DNA of 64,000 nucleotides from Saccharopolyspora galaxeae (GCF_016526145.1 NZ_JADDUE010000003.1:372001-436000), one strand, 5' to 3'; shown: positions 50,341 to 62,948, numbered from the stretch's first letter. Notes: generated from the sequence alone by a model not told the origin. Program-made: numbers and translations.

Positions 50341-51324
50341 GACCCGGTTGCGCAACCGCAGCCCGAAGCCGCCGACGGCGAGCAGCACCGCACCCACCAG
50401 CAGCACGATCAGCGGCCCGCCGAGCGCGCCGTCGGTCCAGTGGTAGACCGCCTCCGGCACGGCCAGGGTCATGCCCACGACGCCGAACACCAGCAGCACC
50501 GCCGAACGCAGCCGCAGGTACGCGGCGAAGCACGCCACCGCCAGCACGAACGTCGTGCCGTAGCTGATCGCCTGGTCGTCGCCGATCGTCCACTGCGCAC
50601 CGGACAGCGCGGTGGCCGCGGCGATGCCGAGCCCGGTTTCCCGCCGGACCCGCCCGGCCCGGTCGCGGGACGGCAGGTCGAGCACTCCGCCGACGCTCAA
50701 CGCGGCCCACACCAGGCCGAGCAGGATGAGCAGCACCATCTGGGGCAGCTGGCCGCCGGTCCAGCCGTCGGTGATCGACAGCGCGAGGCCGTACGCGAAC
50801 GCCCCGGTGGCCAGCAGCAGCGGCAACGACGGCAGCGCGGCGGTGGCCGACGCGGCCACCGCCGTACCGGCCAGCGTCGCCACCAGCGAGACGTCCACCC
50901 CCGCCGCGTCCTCGATGCCGCTGCCCACGGTCATCGCCGCGGTCCCGGAGGCCAGCGCGAACAACACCGACACGATGCGGCTGCGCCGCGACGGCGCTTC
51001 CACCGCGAGTCCGTGCACACCGCGCGGCCCGTTCGCGATGAACAACCCGACGGCCACCAGCAAGATCGTGGCCGCGGCGAGCAGTCCCGCCCGCACGGCG
51101 CGGGAGAGTTCCTCCCACGACATGCCCAGCAGCAGCCCGGCACCACCGAGCACCAACGCCCCGCCCGCGTAGCCGAGCACTTCCCAAAGGCCGCCGGCCC
51201 GCTGCGGACCGGTTTCGGCGGCCAGTTCGGCCTGCACCGCCTCGGACTGCTGCGCGGTGAGCGTGCCGCGCTCCACGAGACGTTCCAGTGCCCGCCGCTG
51301 CTGCGCGGGCAGTTCGCCGGTCAT
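50323..51324 (-). CDS. DUF2157-domain membrane protein
   Basis: A 333-aa protein. The cytosolic N-terminal ~60 residues (QRRALERLVERGTLTAQQSEA) match DUF2157, followed by about ten hydrophobic segments alternating with short loops. Function unknown. ATG 51324 is chosen because CGGAGGA lies eight bases upstream; an ATG two codons earlier is too close to that site. It begins 74 bases after ctaB on the same strand and may be co-transcribed with it. Confidence 0.8.
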   Translation of the reverse strand: MTGELPAQQRRALERLVERGTLTAQQSEAVQAELAAETGPQRAGGLWEVLGYAGGALVLGGAGLLLGMSWEELSRAVRAGLLAAATILLVAVGLFIANGPRGVHGLAVEAPSRRSRIVSVLFALASGTAAMTVGSGIEDAAGVDVSLVATLAGTAVAASATAALPSLPLLLATGAFAYGLALSITDGWTGGQLPQMVLLILLGLVWAALSVGGVLDLPSRDRAGRVRRETGLGIAAATALSGAQWTIGDDQAISYGTTFVLAVACFAAYLRLRSAVLLVFGVVGMTLAVPEAVYHWTDGALGGPLIVLLVGAVLLAVGGFGLRLRNRVGSGPD

Positions 51325-51398
51325 CGCCATTCCTCCGCAGATCGAGATCCGGCGATACCGTCTCATGCGCGGCGCTCGCGCGGCCGCACTCGCGCGGA

Positions 51399-52331
51399 TC
51401 AGATCGAAGGCCACCCGAGCACGGGCAGCCCGAGCGCGGAATCCACCGCCAACGCCACGCAGACGATCATCAGGTACGTGTTGGACATGTGGAACAGCCG
51501 CATCGGCTTGGTTCGCTCACCCCGCTTGGTCGCGGTGTGCAGCCGGTGCGCCAGCCACAGGAACCAGGCCCCGGACAGCACCGCGAACGCGGCGTAGAGC
51601 CACCCCGCCGCCGGAGCCAGCAGCAGCGTCCAGAGCACCATCAACCAGCTGTAGGCCAGGATCTGCCGCGACACGTAGGTCGGCTCGGCGACCACCGGCA
51701 GCATCGGGATTCCGGCGCGCTCGTAGTCGGCCTTGTACTTCATCGCCAGCGCCCAGGTGTGCGGCGGCGTCCAGAAGAAGACGATCCCGAACATCACCAG
51801 CGCAGGCCAGTCCACCCGCCCGGTCACACCGGCCCAGCCGATCACCACCGGCATGCAGCCCGCGGCGCCGCCCCAGACGATGTTCTGCGCCGTGCGGCGT
51901 TTGAGCACCAGCGTGTAGATCAGGACGTAGAACAGGATGGTGGCCACCGCCAGCACCGCGGCCAGCAGGTTCGCGGTGGCCCACAGGAAGCCGAACGATC
52001 CGAGCCCGAGCGCGACGCCGAACACCAGCGCGTGCCGGTTCGACACGGTGTGCCGCACCAGCGGGCGCGCCCGGGTGCGCTGCATGACCTGGTCGATGTC
52101 CGCGTCGGCGACGCAGTTGAGCGCGTTGGCGCTGCCCGCGGCCAGCGTCCCGCCGACGAGCGTGCACAGCACCAGCCACGGCGACGGGATGCCGCGCTGC
52201 GCAAGCAGCATCGCCGGGATGGTGGTGACCAGCAGCAGCTCGATCACTCGCGGTTTGAGCAGGCCGAGGTAGGCCCGAAGCAACTCCCCCGGGTGCCTGG
52301 CGTGCCGGTTCGGCGCGGCGGTGGTGGTCAC
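51399..52331 (-). CDS. ctaB: Protoheme IX farnesyltransferase CtaB (heme O synthase)
   Basis: Attaches a farnesyl group to heme b to make heme O for cytochrome oxidase. The 310-aa UbiA-family membrane enzyme has the polyprenyl-diphosphate motif [20 protein letters not shown] near residue 72, the second Asp-rich region in [16 protein letters not shown] and about nine transmembrane helices. GTG start at 52331. The order ctaB next to tkt is conserved in Actinobacteria. Confidence 0.93.
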   Translation of the reverse strand: MTTTAAPNRHARHPGELLRAYLGLLKPRVIELLLVTTIPAMLLAQRGIPSPWLVLCTLVGGTLAAGSANALNCVADADIDQVMQRTRARPLVRHTVSNRHALVFGVALGLGSFGFLWATANLLAAVLAVATILFYVLIYTLVLKRRTAQNIVWGGAAGCMPVVIGWAGVTGRVDWPALVMFGIVFFWTPPHTWALAMKYKADYERAGIPMLPVVAEPTYVSRQILAYSWLMVLWTLLLAPAAGWLYAAFAVLSGAWFLWLAHRLHTATKRGERTKPMRLFHMSNTYLMIVCVALAVDSALGLPVLGWPSI

Positions 52332-53124
52332 GAGGCAGCACCACCTCGCGGCAGCGCCGCGCTGCCTCCCAACAGCGTCCCCGGCGGTCCCGCACCGGAT
52401 CTCCGGAAGCGACCGGCCGGGCCTGCGGCGCGACCGCGCGCGGAGGGACTGCCCGAGGCGGGACGCACCGAAGGCATGGGGCTCCTAGTCAGTCGGGGTG
52501 GCCGCGGGAACGACGGCGGCCGACCGGCTGAATAGTAGGCGCGCTACACCCCACCGCCGCCGCAGGGTCCCTGGCCCACCGCACTCGCCGACTCGACGAC
52601 CCGGAGTGCCGGTATCGTGGCGTTGGGTCTTCGGCCGAGGCGGTGCACCGGGACGCCCGGCTGCTGCGGCACCCGGTGTCCGGAACGACCGGGCCTCGGA
52701 ATGCCGCACCCGGCGCGCGCCGTTGCACGCGACGGGTCCGCCGGAGCACCGACCGAAACAAGACATGCCGCGCGCCGCACCCGGGAATTCCGTTGGGATC
52801 CGCAGTGCGCCGCCTGCGACAGGGCCGGTAACGGCGAGATCACCGGGCGTGATCACCGCACCGCCGCGAGGCTCTGACGTGCGGGAACCGGTCAGCGGCG
52901 GGCGGTCGGCACCGGCTCGGTCGGGGCTTGCCCGTCCGCGGGCCGAACCGGTGATCCTCTCACCCGAGTGAGGGGGCCGCATCAATTCAGACGGGCCGCC
53001 GGGTGCCCACCGGGGCACGACTAGGCTGCCCGCTGGACAAGGGATAACTGCGGTCCGAACGGGTCCGGAAGCGACGCGCCGGATCCGTGCACGGACCGCT
53101 TCGAGGGAAACTGGAGCTGCGTCC
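52332..53124. other. 793-bp intergenic region between ctaB and tkt
   Basis: No supported gene. Open frames on both strands are Arg/Pro-rich and lack ribosome binding sites. Visible signals are TACTAT on the minus strand (52532-52537), a possible -10 for ctaB; two direct copies of GATCACCG (52838-52845, 52851-52858); a hairpin CCTCTCAC/GTGAGGGG (52956-52975); TAGGCT (53022-53027), a possible -10 for tkt; and a nested hairpin in the tkt leader. In M. tuberculosis a PE_PGRS gene occupies this position (recalled); none is present here. Confidence 0.55.
53051..53098 (+). promoter_or_regulatory. Nested hairpin in the tkt 5' leader
   Basis: Outer stem CGGTCCG (53051-53057)/CGGACCG (53092-53098) encloses inner stem TCCGG (53064-53068)/CCGGA (53079-53083). 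It lies between a TAGGCT -10 candidate and the GTG start, so it would be in the leader RNA. A regulatory role is unproven. Confidence 0.35.
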
Positions 53125-55224
53125 GTGTCCGTCACCGACGATCTTGCCCGCTTGACCACCAAGCGACTGCCCGCAGACTGGACCGAGCTGGACCAGCGCG
53201 CCGTGGACACGATCCGGGTGCTGGCCGCCGATGCGGTCGAGAAATGCGGCAGTGGGCACCCGGGTACCGCAATGAGCCTGGCCCCCACCGCGTACGCGCT
53301 GTTCCAGCGGGTAATGCGGCACGACCCCGCCGACCCCGACTGGGTCGGCCGCGACCGGTTCGTGCTCTCGGCCGGGCATTCGAGCCTCACGCTGTACTTG
53401 CAGTTGTTCCTGTCCGGCTACGGCCTGGAGCTGGACGACATCAAGTCGCTGCGCACGTGGGATTCCAAGACTCCCGGCCACCCGGAGTACTGGCACACCC
53501 CCGGCGTCGAGACCACGACCGGTCCGCTGGGCCAGGGCCTGGCCAACGGGGTGGGCATGGCGATCGCGGCCCGCCGCGAGCGGGGCCTGCTGGACCCCGA
53601 GGCCGCCCCCGGCGAAAGCCCGTTCGACCACCAGATCTACGTGATCGCCTCCGACGGCGACATCGAGGAAGGCGTGACCTCCGAGGCCTCCTCGCTCGCC
53701 GGCACCCAGCAGCTCGGCAACCTCACGGTGATCTACGACGCCAACGAGATCTCCATCGAGGACGACACCAAGATCGCCCTGTCCGAGGACACCGCCAAGC
53801 GCTACGAAGCCTACGGCTGGCACGTGATCACCGTCGACGGCGGCGAAGACGTCTCCAGCATCCTCGACGCGCTCGACGCCGCGAAGGGCAAACCGGACCA
53901 GCCGACGCTGATCGTGCTGCGCACCGTCATCGGCTACCCCGCCCCGAACAAGATGAACTCCGGCAAGGCGCACGGCGCCGCGCTGGGCGGCGACGAGGTC
54001 GCCGGGATCAAGAAGGAGCTGGGCTTCGACCCGGAGAAGTCCTTCGAGATCTCCGACGAGGTGCTCTCGCACGCCCGCCAGGTCGTCGATCGCGCCAAGA
54101 CCTCCCACGCCGAGTGGCAGAAGAGCTACGACAACTGGGCCGCGGCGAACCCGGACCGGGAGGCGCTGCTCAACCGCATGCGCACCCGCGAGCTGCCCGC
54201 GGGCTGGCAGGAGAAGCTGCCCAGCTGGGAGGCCGACGGCAAGGGCATCGCCACCCGCAAGGCATCCGGCGAGATCCTCGGCGCGCTGGCCGACGTGCTG
54301 CCGGAGCTGTGGGGCGGCTCGGCGGACCTCGCCGAGAGCAACAACACCACGATGAAGGGCGTCGACTCGTTCGGCCCCGCGCACATCTCCACCGAGATGT
54401 GGCCGGCCCAGCCCTACGGCCGCACGCTGCACTTCGGCGTCCGCGAGCACGCGATGGGCTCGATCCTCAACGGCATCGCGCTGCACGGCGGCACCCGCCC
54501 GTACGGCGGCACGTTCCTGATCTTCAGCGACTACATGCGCCCGGCCGTGCGGCTGGCGGCGCTGATGCGCGCCCCGGTCGTCTACGTGTGGACGCACGAC
54601 TCGATCGGCCTCGGCGAGGACGGCCCGACGCACCAGCCGATCGAGCAGCTCTCCGCGCTGCGCGCGATCCCCGGCCTGTCGGTGGTCCGCCCGGCGGACG
54701 CGAACGAGACCGCGCACGCCTGGAAGGCCGTGCTGGAGGACACCAGCGGCCCGGCCGGGCTGGCGCTGACCCGGCAGGGCGTGCCGACCCTGGAGGGCAC
54801 CGACGCCGATGGCGTGGCCAAGGGCGGATACGTGCTGGCCGAGGCGGCCAACGGCGCGCCGGAGCTGGTGCTCATCGCCACCGGTTCGGAGGTGCAGCTC
54901 GCGGTCGAGGCCAGGAAGATCCTCGAGGACGAGGGCGTTGCCACTCGTGTGGTGTCCATGCCGTGCGTGGAGTGGTTCGACCGGCAGGACCGGTCCTACC
55001 GCGAGCAGGTGCTGCCGCCGTCGGTGCGCGCCCGGGTCGCGGTCGAGGCGGGCATCGCCCAGTCCTGGTACCGGTTCGTCAAGGACGCGGGTGAGATCGT
55101 CTCGATCGAGCACTTCGGTGCTTCGGCGGACTACAAGACCCTGTTCGAGAAGTTCGGGTTCACCACCGGCGCGGTCACCGACGCCGCCCGGCGGAGCCTG
55201 GACAACGCGCGCTCCCAAGCGTGA
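53125..55224 (+). CDS. tkt: Transketolase
   Basis: Thiamine-diphosphate enzyme of the pentose phosphate pathway, moving two-carbon units between sugar phosphates. The 699-aa protein has [13 protein letters not shown] near residue 43, the ThDP motif [14 protein letters not shown] and later NEISIEDDT, and the central/pyrimidine-domain sequences [21 protein letters not shown] and [20 protein letters not shown]. Full length for the family. GTG start at 53125. First gene of tkt-tal-pgi-zwf-opcA-pgl. Confidence 0.96.
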   Translation: MSVTDDLARLTTKRLPADWTELDQRAVDTIRVLAADAVEKCGSGHPGTAMSLAPTAYALFQRVMRHDPADPDWVGRDRFVLSAGHSSLTLYLQLFLSGYGLELDDIKSLRTWDSKTPGHPEYWHTPGVETTTGPLGQGLANGVGMAIAARRERGLLDPEAAPGESPFDHQIYVIASDGDIEEGVTSEASSLAGTQQLGNLTVIYDANEISIEDDTKIALSEDTAKRYEAYGWHVITVDGGEDVSSILDALDAAKGKPDQPTLIVLRTVIGYPAPNKMNSGKAHGAALGGDEVAGIKKELGFDPEKSFEISDEVLSHARQVVDRAKTSHAEWQKSYDNWAAANPDREALLNRMRTRELPAGWQEKLPSWEADGKGIATRKASGEILGALADVLPELWGGSADLAESNNTTMKGVDSFGPAHISTEMWPAQPYGRTLHFGVREHAMGSILNGIALHGGTRPYGGTFLIFSDYMRPAVRLAALMRAPVVYVWTHDSIGLGEDGPTHQPIEQLSALRAIPGLSVVRPADANETAHAWKAVLEDTSGPAGLALTRQGVPTLEGTDADGVAKGGYVLAEAANGAPELVLIATGSEVQLAVEARKILEDEGVATRVVSMPCVEWFDRQDRSYREQVLPPSVRARVAVEAGIAQSWYRFVKDAGEIVSIEHFGASADYKTLFEKFGFTTGAVTDAARRSLDNARSQA

Positions 55225-55238
55225 GTGGAGGTAGTGCA

Positions 55239-56342
55239 GTGACCGAGAACCAGAACCTCACCGCGCTCAGCGATGCGGGCGTGGCGATCTGGCTGGACGA
55301 CCTGTCCCGCCAGCGGATCACGTCCGGCAACCTGACCGAGTTGATCAACGATTACGCGGTCGTGGGCGTGACCAGCAACCCGACGATCTTCGCGAAGGCG
55401 CTGTCGAACGCCGCCGACTACAACGACCAGGTCCGCGACCTGGCCGCCCGCGGCGCCGGGGTGGACGACACGGTCCGCGAGCTGACCACCAAGGACGTGC
55501 GCGACGCCGCCGACGTGTTCCGCAACGTCTACGAGGCGGGTGCGGACGGCCGGGTCTCGCTGGAGGTCGACCCGCGGCTGGCGCACGACACCGAGCGCAC
55601 CGTCGCCGAGGCGCTCGAGCTGTGGAAGGCCGTGGACCGGCCGAACCTGATGGTGAAGATCCCCGCCACCGTGGAGGGCCTGCCCGCGATCACCCGCGCG
55701 CTGGCCGAAGGGGTCAGCGTGAACGTGACGCTGATCTTCTCGGTGGAGCGCTACCGGGACGTCATGGACGCCTACCTGGCCGGTCTGGAGCAGGCCAAGG
55801 CCAACGGCCACGACCTGGCCAAGATCGCCTCGGTGGCGTCGTTCTTCGTCTCCCGGGTGGACGCCGAGATCGACAAGCGGCTCGACGGCGTCGAGGGCGG
55901 CGCGGACCTGCAGGGCAAGGCCGCGATCGCGAACGCGCGGCTGGCCTACGCCGCCTACGAGGAGGTCTTCGCCTCCGACCGGTTCAAGGCGCTGGCCGCC
56001 GCCGGCGCGAAGCCGCAGCGCCCGCTGTGGGCCTCGACCGGCGTGAAGGACCCGTCCTACTCCGACACCCGCTACGTCGACCAGCTGGTGGCGCCGAACA
56101 CGGTCAACACCATGCCGGAGGCCACCCTGTTCGCCACCGCCGATCACGCGCAGGTCGCCGGTGACCAGGTCAGCGGCACCAAGGACGCCTCGCAGCGGGT
56201 GTTCGACGAGCTGACCGATGCGGGCATCGACCTCGACGACGTGTTCGCGGTGCTGGAGCGCGAGGGCGTGGAGAAGTTCGAGAAGTCCTGGGAGGAACTG
56301 CTCGACACGGTGCGCGAGCAGCTCGACCAGGCCGGGAAGTAA
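55239..56342 (+). CDS. tal: Transaldolase
   Basis: Transfers a dihydroxyacetone unit in the non-oxidative pentose phosphate branch. The 367-aa TIM-barrel protein belongs to the longer actinobacterial type; the Schiff-base Lys140 is in NLMVKIPAT, and [14 protein letters not shown] and [19 protein letters not shown] are family hallmarks. GTG 55239 is chosen because GGAGG lies upstream; an earlier in-frame GTG overlaps the tkt stop codon. The gap to tkt is 14 bases. Confidence 0.96.
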   Translation: MTENQNLTALSDAGVAIWLDDLSRQRITSGNLTELINDYAVVGVTSNPTIFAKALSNAADYNDQVRDLAARGAGVDDTVRELTTKDVRDAADVFRNVYEAGADGRVSLEVDPRLAHDTERTVAEALELWKAVDRPNLMVKIPATVEGLPAITRALAEGVSVNVTLIFSVERYRDVMDAYLAGLEQAKANGHDLAKIASVASFFVSRVDAEIDKRLDGVEGGADLQGKAAIANARLAYAAYEEVFASDRFKALAAAGAKPQRPLWASTGVKDPSYSDTRYVDQLVAPNTVNTMPEATLFATADHAQVAGDQVSGTKDASQRVFDELTDAGIDLDDVFAVLEREGVEKFEKSWEELLDTVREQLDQAGK

Positions 56343-56349
56343 CCGGCTC

Positions 56350-56390
56350 GGCCGGGGTGCGCGGGTCCGCCGGGCTCGCGCACCCCGGCC
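56350..56390 (+). terminator. Strong hairpin between tal and pgi
   Basis: GGCCGGGGTGCGCG (56350-56363) pairs perfectly with CGCGCACCCCGGCC (56377-56390). There is no T-run. It begins seven bases after the tal stop codon, so it may terminate or attenuate the operon or stabilise the upstream mRNA. Confidence 0.65.
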
Positions 56391-56475
56391 GCCGGGACCG
56401 CCGCGCTCCGGCGATGTCCCGACAACCACCGCTGCCGTCGCCGAACGTCCGATCATCGAGAGCACAAGGAAGCAG

Positions 56476-58106
56476 ATGGCAACCGAAACTTCAGTCGAGA
56501 TCGCAGACGAGGGCCTGGCGGGCGAATCCCGGCCGCTGGCCGCGGACCTCACCGCCGACGCGGTTGCGAGCAAGCTGGCGGCGGGCGACGCCACGCTGTG
56601 GGGCGCGGAAGCCGAGGACGAGGCGTCCATCCGGCTGTCCTGGACGACGCTGCACGAGAGCTCCCGCCCGCTGGTCGCCGAGATCGAGGCGCTGCACGCC
56701 GAGCTGCGGTCCGAGGGCCTGGACCGGATCGTGCTGGCGGGCATGGGCGGCTCCTCGCTGGCGCCGGAGGTGATCACCGCCGCGGCCGGGGTGCCGCTGA
56801 CGGTGCTGGACACGACCGATCCGGGGCAGGTCGGCGACGCGCTGTCCGGCGACCTGGACAGCACCGTGCTGGTGGTCTCGTCGAAGTCGGGCAGCACGGT
56901 CGAGACCGACAGCCACCGCCGCATCTTCGAGGCGGCGTTCACCGCGAACGGAATCGATCCCGCAACCCGCATCGTGGTGGTCACCGACCCGGGGTCACCG
57001 ATGGAGTCCGCCGCGCACGAAGCGGGCTACCGGCGGGTGTTCACCGCTGATCCGCACGTGGGCGGGCGCTACTCCGCGCTGACCGCGTTCGGGCTGGTCC
57101 CTGCCGGGCTGGCGGGCGCGGACATCGCGACGCTGCTGGACGACGCGGCCGCCGCGTTCCGGTCGGTCAGCATCGATGACGCGGACAACCCGGCGACCCG
57201 GCTCGCCGCGGCCTGGGGCGCGGCGCACGGACGCGGCGCGGAGAAGGTGGTGCTGGCCGACGGCGGCTCCGGCATCCCCGGTTTCGGCGACTGGGCCGAG
57301 CAGCTGATCGCCGAGTCGACCGGCAAGGAAGGCACCGGCCTGCTGCCGGTGGTCGTGGAGAACGCCGACGCACCCGGTTTCGCCGACGCCGGGCCGGACG
57401 CCACGACCGTCGCGATCGGCGGCCAGGTCGCCGGCGCGCAGCTGGTGACCCGCGGCCCGCTGGGCGCGCAGTTCCTGCTGTGGGAGTTCGCCACCGCGCT
57501 GGTGGGGCGGCTGCTGGGCATCAACCCGTTCGACCAGCCCGACGTGGAAGCCGCGAAGCAGGCCTCCCGCGCGCTGCTGGACGGCCCGGCGGGCGGCCCG
57601 GTGACGACTCCGTCGCTGGTCGACGGCTCGATCGAGGTGTACGCCAGCGGTGAGTGGTTCAGCGCCGGAGTCGGCACCGTCTCCGAGGCGCTGCGCGCGT
57701 TCGTGAAGTCCGCGCCGAGCAGCGGCTACCTCGCGGTGCAGGCGTACCTGGACCGGCTGGACGACGCTTCGGCGGCGGTGCTGCGGCCCGAGCTGGCCCG
57801 CCGCACCGGTTCGCAGACGACTTTCGGGTGGGGTCCGCGCTTCCTGCACTCCACCGGGCAGTACCACAAGGGCGGCCACCAGAACGGCGCGTTCCTGCAG
57901 ATCACCGGCGAATCCGAGGAAGACCTGGACGTCCCGGACCGGCCGTACTCGCTGGCGGTGCTGCAGCGCGCGCAGGCACTGGGCGACGGTCAGGTCCTGG
58001 CCCAGCACAGCCGCCCGGTGCTGCGGCTGCACCTGACCGACCGGGCCGCGGGCCTGGTCGAGCTGGTCAAGGCCGTGCAGGACCTGCAAGACGAGAGGGG
58101 TGGGGC

Positions 58107-58110
<4 letters not shown>
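56476..58110 (+). CDS. pgi: Glucose-6-phosphate isomerase
   Basis: Interconverts glucose-6-P and fructose-6-P, linking glycolysis to the pentose phosphate pathway. The 544-aa product is of the type found next to zwf in Actinobacteria: GMGGSSLAPEVI near residue 91 and VVSSKSGSTVETDSHRRIF form the SIS phosphate site, with GGRYSALTAFGLVPAGLAG and FGWGPRFLHSTGQYHKGG later. ATG 56476 follows AAGGAAG. Its stop codon overlaps zwf (GTGA). Confidence 0.93.
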
Positions 58111-59638
<1,528 letters not shown>

Positions 59639-59642
<4 letters not shown>

Positions 59643-60631
59643 TCATCGACCTGCCTTCGACCACGACTTCGCAGGTCAACAAGAAGATGGTCGAGCTGCG
59701 CGAGACCGGTGGCGCGGTCGCGCTCGGCCGGGTGCTGACGCTGGTGATCGTCACCGGCGACGGCGCGGAGACCGAACCTGCGATCCAAGCCGCCAACGAG
59801 GCCAGCCGGGAGCACCCGGCGCGGGTGATCGTCGTCGCGCGCGGCGCCAAGGAGGCCGCTCCGCGGCTGGACGCCCAGATCCGCATCGGCGGCGACGCCG
59901 GTGCCTCCGAGGTCGTGGTGCTGCGGCTGTACGGGGAGCTGGCCGACGAGGGCGCCGGTTCGGTGGTGCCGCTGCTGCTGCCGGACGCACCGGTGGTGGC
60001 GTGGTGGCCGCACGACGCGCCGGAGAGTCCCGGCGCGGATCCGATCGGGCAGCTGTCGCACCGCCGGATCACCGACGCCGCGGCCGAGGACGACCCGATC
60101 GCGACGCTGCAGACGCGGCTGCGTTCCTACACCGAGGGCGACACCGACCTGGCGTGGACGCGGCTGACCTCGTGGCGGGCGATGCTGACCGCGGCGCTGG
60201 ACCTGCCGCCCTACGAGGCGATCACTTCCGCGGTCGTCAGCGGCGCGCCGGATTCGCCATCGACCGATCTGCTCGCGGCTTGGCTGGGCGCCTACCTGAA
60301 CGTGCCGGTGCAGCGCGAGGAGCACCCGCGCGGGCCGGGCATCGTCTCGGCCGAGCTGCGCCGCCCGTCGGGCTCGATCAAGATCCTCCGCCCGGACGGC
60401 AAGGTCGGTACGCTGACCCAGCCAGGACAGCCGGATCGCCGGATCGCGCTGCAGCGCCGCGAGGTGCGGGACTGCCTCGCCGAGGAGCTGCGCAGGCTGG
60501 ACGCGGACGAGATCTACGAGGCGACCTTGGGCGGCCTGGCGGGTATCCGCCGCGGCGCGGAGCCCGGACCGGACGAGCACCCGGAGCAGCAGCACGAGCA
60601 GCCCGCGGAAGCGGTGGAAGGCAGCGCATGA
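59639..60631 (+). CDS. opcA: Glucose-6-phosphate dehydrogenase assembly protein OpcA
   Basis: Accessory protein required for assembly or redox control of the G6PDH complex. The 330-aa product has the family features VIVTGDGAETEPAIQAANEA, EHPARVIVVARGA, LLLPDAPVVAWWPHDAP and LGAYLNVPVQREEH. The C-terminal ~25 residues are Glu/Gln/His-rich and disordered. Both ends overlap neighbours by four bases, indicating tight translational coupling with zwf and pgl. Confidence 0.95.
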
Positions 60632-61392
60632 CCCAGCACCAGGTCGTCGTGCACGACGACGGCGATGTCCTCGCGGCCGCGGCGGCCGCCCGGCTGATCA
60701 CCCGGATCGTCGATGTGCAGTCGGTGCACGGGGTCGCCTCGGTGGTGCTCACCGGCGGCCGCACGGGTATCGGGGTGCTGGAGCAGGTGCGGGTCTCGCC
60801 CGCGCGGGAGGCCGTGGACTGGGCGGCCGTCGACTTCTACTGGGGCGACGAGCGGTTCCTGCCCGACGGCGATCCGGACCGCAACGAGACCCAGGCCCGC
60901 GAGGCGCTGCTGGACCACGTCGGCGTCACGCCGGAGCGGGTGCACCCGATGGCTCCGTCGGACGGCAGGTTCGGCGCGGACGCGGACGCGGCAGCCGCGC
61001 ACTACGCGGAACTGCTCGCCACCGTCGCGGAGGCGTCCGCGGACTTCCCGGCGCCGCGGTTCGACGTGCTGCTGCTCGGTGTCGGCGAGGAGGGCCACAC
61101 GGCTTCGCTGTTCCCGGACACGCCTTACGTGCGCGAGTCAGAGCGGCCGGTGGTGGGCGTGCACGACTGCCCGAAACCCCCACCGACGCGGATCTCGCTG
61201 ACGCTGCCCGCGATCCGCTCCGCGAACGAGGTGTGGCTGATGACCACGGGCGGGGCGAAGGCCGAGCCGGTGGCCGCCGCGCTCGGCGGCACCGATCCGG
61301 CGGCCATCCCGGCGGCCGGTGCGCAGGGCCGGGAGCGGACGCTGTGGCTGCTCGACCCGGACGCGGCCGCGCAGGTCCCGCGCGCGCACTGA
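60628..61392 (+). CDS. pgl: 6-phosphogluconolactonase
   Basis: Hydrolyses 6-phosphogluconolactone. The 254-aa protein of the DevB/NagB-like family shows VVLTGGRTGIGVLEQV, VDFYWGDERFLPDGDPDRNE and LLLGVGEEGHTASLFPDTPY, the standard active-site segments. The ATG overlaps the opcA stop codon (ATGA). Last gene of the operon, followed 14 bases later by an intrinsic terminator. Confidence 0.95.
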   Translation: MTQHQVVVHDDGDVLAAAAAARLITRIVDVQSVHGVASVVLTGGRTGIGVLEQVRVSPAREAVDWAAVDFYWGDERFLPDGDPDRNETQAREALLDHVGVTPERVHPMAPSDGRFGADADAAAAHYAELLATVAEASADFPAPRFDVLLLGVGEEGHTASLFPDTPYVRESERPVVGVHDCPKPPPTRISLTLPAIRSANEVWLMTTGGAKAEPVAAALGGTDPAAIPAAGAQGRERTLWLLDPDAAAQVPRAH

Positions 61393-61406
61393 CAGCGCCG
61401 TGCAGC

Positions 61407-61441
61407 AGTGCCGCCCGCTCCCGGAGCGGGCGGCACTTTTT
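61407..61441 (+). terminator. Intrinsic terminator of the pentose phosphate operon
   Basis: AGTGCCGCCCGCTC (61407-61420), loop CCG, GAGCGGGCGGCACT (61424-61437), then a five-T run. This is the most canonical Rho-independent terminator in the window. Confidence 0.92.
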
Positions 61442-61519
61442 CGCCCGGGAAAAGTGGACTTCTGTTCTGCTCCGGAATTGGCTGTTCGGAATGGCCACTG
61501 GCGCGCGCAGGATGTCGGC

Positions 61520-62209
61520 ATGACCGAACGAACCACCGCCGCACCTGCCGCCTCAGCACCGCTGTCCCCGACTCCCCGCAGCAGCCTGGGCCGCAAGAAG
61601 GAACGCGCGGGCACCGACCGCGCAGAGCTGCACGCGATCCTCGACGCGGCGCTGGTCTGCCACCTCGGCCTGGTCCTCGACGGCCATCCGGTCGTGCTGC
61701 CCACCGGGATCGGCCGCGACGCGGAAACCCTCTACCTGCACGGCTCCAGCGGCGCGCGCAGCCTGCTGGCCGCCGAAGCCGAGCCCGAGGCGTGCGTGAC
61801 CGTCACGCTGCTGGACGAGATCATTTATGCCCGCTCGCTGCAGCACCACTCGATGAACTACCGCAGCGCGGTCATCCACGGCCGGTTGCGGGCGGTGACC
61901 GATCCGGACGAGAAGCTGCACGGCCTGCGGGTGCTGACCGAGCACCTCGCGCCGGGCTCGTGGGAGCACGCGCGGGAGCCTTCCGCCAAGGAGCTCGCCG
62001 GGGTTTCGGTGGTGGCCATGCCGCTGGACGAAGCGTCGGTGAAGTCCCGCTCCGGCCCGCCCGGCGACGACCCGGCCGACGTCGAAGCCGCGGCGGCGTG
62101 GGCGGGCAGGCTGCCGCTGCGGCAGCAGTGGGGCGAGCCGATCCCGGCCCCAGACCTCCCGGACGGCACCACCACACCCGCGCACGTCGCGCGCAGAGCG
62201 GCGCGCTGA
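61520..62209 (+). CDS. Pyridoxamine 5'-phosphate oxidase-fold protein (NimA-like)
   Basis: A 229-aa protein with a split-barrel flavin-binding fold: ILDAALVCHLGLVLDGHPVV, LPTGIGRDAETLYLHGSSGA, VTLLDEIIYARSLQHHSMNY (His-His-Ser as in Nim-type nitroreductase-like proteins) and RSAVIHGRLRAV. Members bind FMN, F420 or heme and some detoxify nitroimidazoles. The N-terminal ~30 residues are an extension rich in Ala/Ser/Pro. It is separated from pgl by the terminator and has its own start region. Confidence 0.8.
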   Translation: MTERTTAAPAASAPLSPTPRSSLGRKKERAGTDRAELHAILDAALVCHLGLVLDGHPVVLPTGIGRDAETLYLHGSSGARSLLAAEAEPEACVTVTLLDEIIYARSLQHHSMNYRSAVIHGRLRAVTDPDEKLHGLRVLTEHLAPGSWEHAREPSAKELAGVSVVAMPLDEASVKSRSGPPGDDPADVEAAAAWAGRLPLRQQWGEPIPAPDLPDGTTTPAHVARRAAR

Positions 62210-62315
62210 AAACTCGCGCAACCGGGCGGCGAACCACCGGCGCCGCACAGCAGACCACCACGGGCTGTACCTGGTGCACTTGGCGGCGGATCGGATCAGA
62301 GCCGAACCGGACGGA

Positions 62316-62789
62316 TCACGGCTCGGTCAGGACCACGACGCCGTCCTGATCGCTGACCAGGTACTCCCCCGGCACGAATCGGACGCCGCCGAGTTCCACC
62401 ACCTCGTCCACCGTTCCGTCACCGTTCTTCGAGCTCTTGCGCGGGTTCGAGCCGAGCGCCTTCACCCCGAACTCCATCTCGGCCAACACCGCCGCGTCCC
62501 GCACCGCGCCGTTGATCACGACACCGCTCCAGCCGTTGGAGCGGCCCAGCTCCGCGATCAGGTCCCCGATCAGCGCGGTGTGCACCGAGCTCGCGCCGTC
62601 GATGACGAGCACCTGCCCCTCCCCCGGCTCGGAGAGCACCTTCTTCAGCAGCGCGTTGTCCTGGAAGCAGGTCACCGTGCGGATCCGGCCCGCGAACTCG
62701 GTGCGTCCGCCGTACTGCCGGAACTGCACGTCGCAACTGCGGACCTGCGGGCCTTCCCGGTCGGCGAGGTCAGCGGTGGACACGTCCAT
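62316..62789 (-). CDS. rraA: RraA-family protein (HMG aldolase / RNase E regulator fold)
   Basis: A 157-aa protein of the RraA/MenG-like fold: [20 protein letters not shown] at the start, [39 protein letters not shown] with the metal/substrate-site Arg-Asp pair, and [15 protein letters not shown]. Proteins named RraA act either as inhibitors of RNase E or as 4-hydroxy-4-methyl-2-oxoglutarate aldolases; the sequence cannot separate these. ATG 62789 lies after GAGGAG and gives the usual family length. Confidence 0.88.
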   Translation of the reverse strand: MDVSTADLADREGPQVRSCDVQFRQYGGRTEFAGRIRTVTCFQDNALLKKVLSEPGEGQVLVIDGASSVHTALIGDLIAELGRSNGWSGVVINGAVRDAAVLAEMEFGVKALGSNPRKSSKNGDGTVDEVVELGGVRFVPGEYLVSDQDGVVVLTEP

Positions 62790-62948
62790 CCAAGGTCTCC
62801 TCATCTGGCTGGCGGCGCCGTGCCCGCCACGCACGGTCTGATTTCGGGCGAGAGTAGCGGGTGATCCGCGCGCCGATCCCGCGGCCGCGAGCAACGCCAC
62901 AGCGGCTCGCCCCGAGCGGAAACCGGGGATTCCCGAGCAGACCTGCGA

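Noticed and set aside
52485-53124. Candidate genes in the ctaB-tkt gap on either strand
   Set aside because: All open frames are Arg/Pro-rich with no ribosome binding site and no family resemblance; the region looks regulatory or neutral.
57654-58106. Extended upstream start for zwf inside pgi
   Set aside because: The extension is an out-of-frame reading of pgi; the GTG overlapping the pgi stop codon gives the normal G6PDH N-terminus.
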